A program made the translations under genes and the position numbers. Below are positions 51,270 through 52,718 of a stretch of 52,718 nt of DNA, one piece after another. Each line of letters starts with the position of its first letter. The first letter of the stretch is position 1. Source of the DNA: Hoeflea sp. BRH_c9 (GTDB taxonomy: Bacteria; Pseudomonadota; Alphaproteobacteria; Rhizobiales; Rhizobiaceae); the NCBI GenBank assembly GCA_000961635.1, contig LADQ01000202.1:1-52718 (forward strand), written 5' to 3'. The notes below the pieces were generated by a model. That model saw only the letters and a program-made list of their open reading frames with translations. It was not told the DNA's origin and ran no database searches.

Positions 51270-51383
51270 GCGGTCATCCAGCCCCCCGGAGCGCGGAAGT
51301 TCTGCGCACCTGCAGCGCAGCCTTCGCACCGGCCGTGCCAAGCATCCGCTCCGGCCACTGCGTGAAGGTCGTGGCTATCCCCA
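51270..51383. other. Spacer between thiD and TRAP genes
   Basis: 114 GC-rich bp between the thiD stop and the TRAP permease start. No clear hairpin-plus-T-run terminator and no obvious promoter are visible, so read-through from the thiamine genes is possible. Confidence 0.3.
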
Positions 51384-52184
51384 TCAGGCGGGCCACCAAT
51401 GATGGAAATGATGGACCGGTCCGCTGCCCTTGCCGATGAAGAGGGTCGAGGCGGCTTCCAGGGCTCCCTGGAGATAATCCTTCGCCTCGCCGACCGCCTC
51501 TGGCAGCGCCAGGCCGCGTGCAAGTTCGGCCGCGATGGCCGCTGCCAACGTGCAGCCGGTACCGTGGGTATTGCGGGTCTGGATGCGAGGCTTGGAAAAG
51601 CGGATAAAGGCGCGGCCGTCGAACAGGATGTCGGTGCTGTGCGATCCGTCGCGATGGCCACCCTTGACGAGCACGGCTTGTGCACCGGCCTTGACGATTG
51701 CCTCGGCCTGCGCCGTCATCGCCGCTTCATTCTCGGCAATTGGTGTCCCGGATAGCAGTGCGGCCTCGTGCAGATTGGGCGTCACGAGCGCGGCGAGCGG
51801 CAGCAATTGCGTCCGAAGCGCGTCGATGGCGTTGGGCTGAAGCAGGCGGTCGCCCGATGTCGCGACCATAACCGGATCGAGCACCGGCCGTACGCCATAG
51901 TGGCGCAACCGCTCGGCGATGACGGCGATCGTCTCGGGGCGCGAGACCATCCCGATCTTGGTTGCGCCGACGGCAATGTCGTCGAATACCGCGTCGATCT
52001 GCGCGGCTATCATCATGGGCGATATATCTTCCACGGCTCGCACGCCCATCGTGTTCTGCGCGGTAACTGCCGTGATTACGCTGGCGCCGAACACCCCCAG
52101 CGCCGAAAACGTCTTCAGGTCAGCCTGGATGCCAGCGCCGCCGCCGCTGTCGGAGCCTGCGATGGTCAGGGCGATGGCGCTCAT
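51384..52184 (-). CDS. thiD: Hydroxymethylpyrimidine/phosphomethylpyrimidine kinase
   Basis: The protein is 266 aa. The ribokinase-fold ThiD motifs are [20 protein letters not shown] at residues 7-26, QNTMGV near 43, [13 protein letters not shown] near 100, [12 protein letters not shown] and VKGGH. The C-terminal anion-hole/catalytic motif is [15 protein letters not shown]. It phosphorylates HMP and HMP-P to HMP-PP for thiamine phosphate synthesis or salvage. Its ATG overlaps the thiE stop (ATGA), giving a thiE-thiD pair transcribed leftward. It ends with an unusual His/Trp-rich tail ([10 protein letters not shown]). Confidence 0.94.
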   Translation of the reverse strand: MSAIALTIAGSDSGGGAGIQADLKTFSALGVFGASVITAVTAQNTMGVRAVEDISPMMIAAQIDAVFDDIAVGATKIGMVSRPETIAVIAERLRHYGVRPVLDPVMVATSGDRLLQPNAIDALRTQLLPLAALVTPNLHEAALLSGTPIAENEAAMTAQAEAIVKAGAQAVLVKGGHRDGSHSTDILFDGRAFIRFSKPRIQTRNTHGTGCTLAAAIAAELARGLALPEAVGEAKDYLQGALEAASTLFIGKGSGPVHHFHHWWPA

Positions 52185-52718
52185 GATGAACGCCCCTTCA
52201 GCGCCTCATCCACCGCCCGGCGCAGATCGCGCGTTGCCATCGCGATATCGACCGCCCTAAAAATGGCCGAGATGACGGCGACGCCCATCGCGCCGACCGT
52301 CACTACTTCGCGAGCCCGGCCGGCATCGATGCCTGCTATGGCGCCGACCGGCAGGTCCGGCCTTGCCGCGCCGATCCGCTTGCACAGCACTGCAAAGCCT
52401 TCGATGCCGACAGGCGCGTCCGGATTCCGCTTTGATAAAGTCTCGAACACGCCGCCGATGCAGGCATAGTCCACCGGCGAATCGCTCGCCATGTCGGCAT
52501 CCGCCGCGTTCTTGACGGTCACGCCGATGATCGCATCCGGGCCGAGCAGACGGCGCGCCGTCGTCACATCCATGTCATCGCGGCCGAGATGCACGCCTTC
52601 GGCACAAGCTGCCAGCGCGACGTCGATACGGTCGTTGACGACGAGTGGCACACCGCTGCCGGCAAGCGCGGCCCGGATCGCGGCCGCACGCTCGACCATG
52701 ATCCGCGTCGACGCATCC
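52181..52718 (-). CDS. thiE: Thiamine phosphate synthase (partial, 5' end outside window)
   Basis: The frame is open to the right edge, where it reads DASTRIM before [12 protein letters not shown], so the start lies beyond 52718. [20 protein letters not shown], ..GRDDMDV.., [15 protein letters not shown] and IAGIDAGRA are ThiE motifs for phosphate and pyrimidine binding; 179 of about 210-220 residues are present. It joins HMP-PP to thiazole phosphate to give thiamine phosphate. It is translationally coupled to thiD. A TPP riboswitch, if any, would be outside the window. Confidence 0.92.
   Translation of the reverse strand, partial: DASTRIMVERAAAIRAALAGSGVPLVVNDRIDVALAACAEGVHLGRDDMDVTTARRLLGPDAIIGVTVKNAADADMASDSPVDYACIGGVFETLSKRNPDAPVGIEGFAVLCKRIGAARPDLPVGAIAGIDAGRAREVVTVGAMGVAVISAIFRAVDIAMATRDLRRAVDEALKGRSS

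Overview
The window looks like an accessory region (megaplasmid or genomic island) of an alphaproteobacterium. It is GC-rich and dominated by ABC/TRAP uptake operons for small organic substrates. It also carries transposon families common in Rhizobiales and Rhodobacterales (IS66, IS110/IS1111, IS5/IS427 group, IS6, tyrosine-recombinase trio relatives). No rRNA, tRNA or CRISPR array is visible. The genus cannot be settled from sequence reading alone.

Layout. (1) 1-9343: an amide/imide catabolic block. It holds a hydantoinase/oxoprolinase-A gene cut by the left edge, a divergent NodB-fold (polysaccharide-deacetylase/cyclic-imidase type) hydrolase, an IclR regulator, a five-gene branched-chain-amino-acid-type ABC importer (livF-SBP-livH-livM-livG order) and a divergent M20 metallopeptidase. 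(2) 9344-11618: IS wreckage, with a partial and a complete IS5-family copy in direct repeat, an IS21 istA fragment between them and an ISAs1 fragment. (3) 11619-19765: a four-carbon sugar-acid block. A DeoR regulator and a DUF1537-type kinase are divergent from a ribose-type ABC importer, a PdxA2-like dehydrogenase and an aldehyde dehydrogenase. (4) 19766-26117: a dense mobile-element graveyard. An IS1111-type element with subterminal inverted repeats sits inside an IS427-group IS5. Next come remnants of IS1380, a tyrosine recombinase pair, the 3' half of an IS110 transposase, an orphan C5-methyltransferase fragment and an IS630 fragment. (5) 26118-38640: a catabolic operon with LysR, two HpcH/HpaI aldolases, a PotABCD-type importer, two enolase-superfamily dehydratases, an SDR, an aldehyde dehydrogenase and a GMC oxidoreductase. 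Together they read as a non-phosphorylating polyol/sugar-acid route. (6) 38641-39983: IS3 remnant, second recombinase 3' end and the 5' half of an IS110 transposase. (7) 39984-46181: an RpiR-controlled polyamine-type importer with a DmpA/BapA-type self-processing aminopeptidase. (8) 46182-48412: IS6, serine recombinase and IS66 remnants with a strong inverted repeat. (9) 48413-52718: a TRAP receptor and a fused DctQM permease downstream of thiD and thiE (thiE cut by the right edge).

How the parts work together. Each block follows the same plan: regulator, importer, then a short set of enzymes for the imported compound. Block 5 is flanked by two 531-bp direct repeats about 97 % identical (24001-24531 and 38883-39413), each a recombinase 3' half plus its element end. 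Each is joined to a complementary half of an IS110 transposase at the same point. That makes block 5 a candidate mobile or deletable catabolic cassette. Several binding-protein genes are followed by a strong G+C hairpin before the next gene, which probably sets receptor excess over the membrane components.
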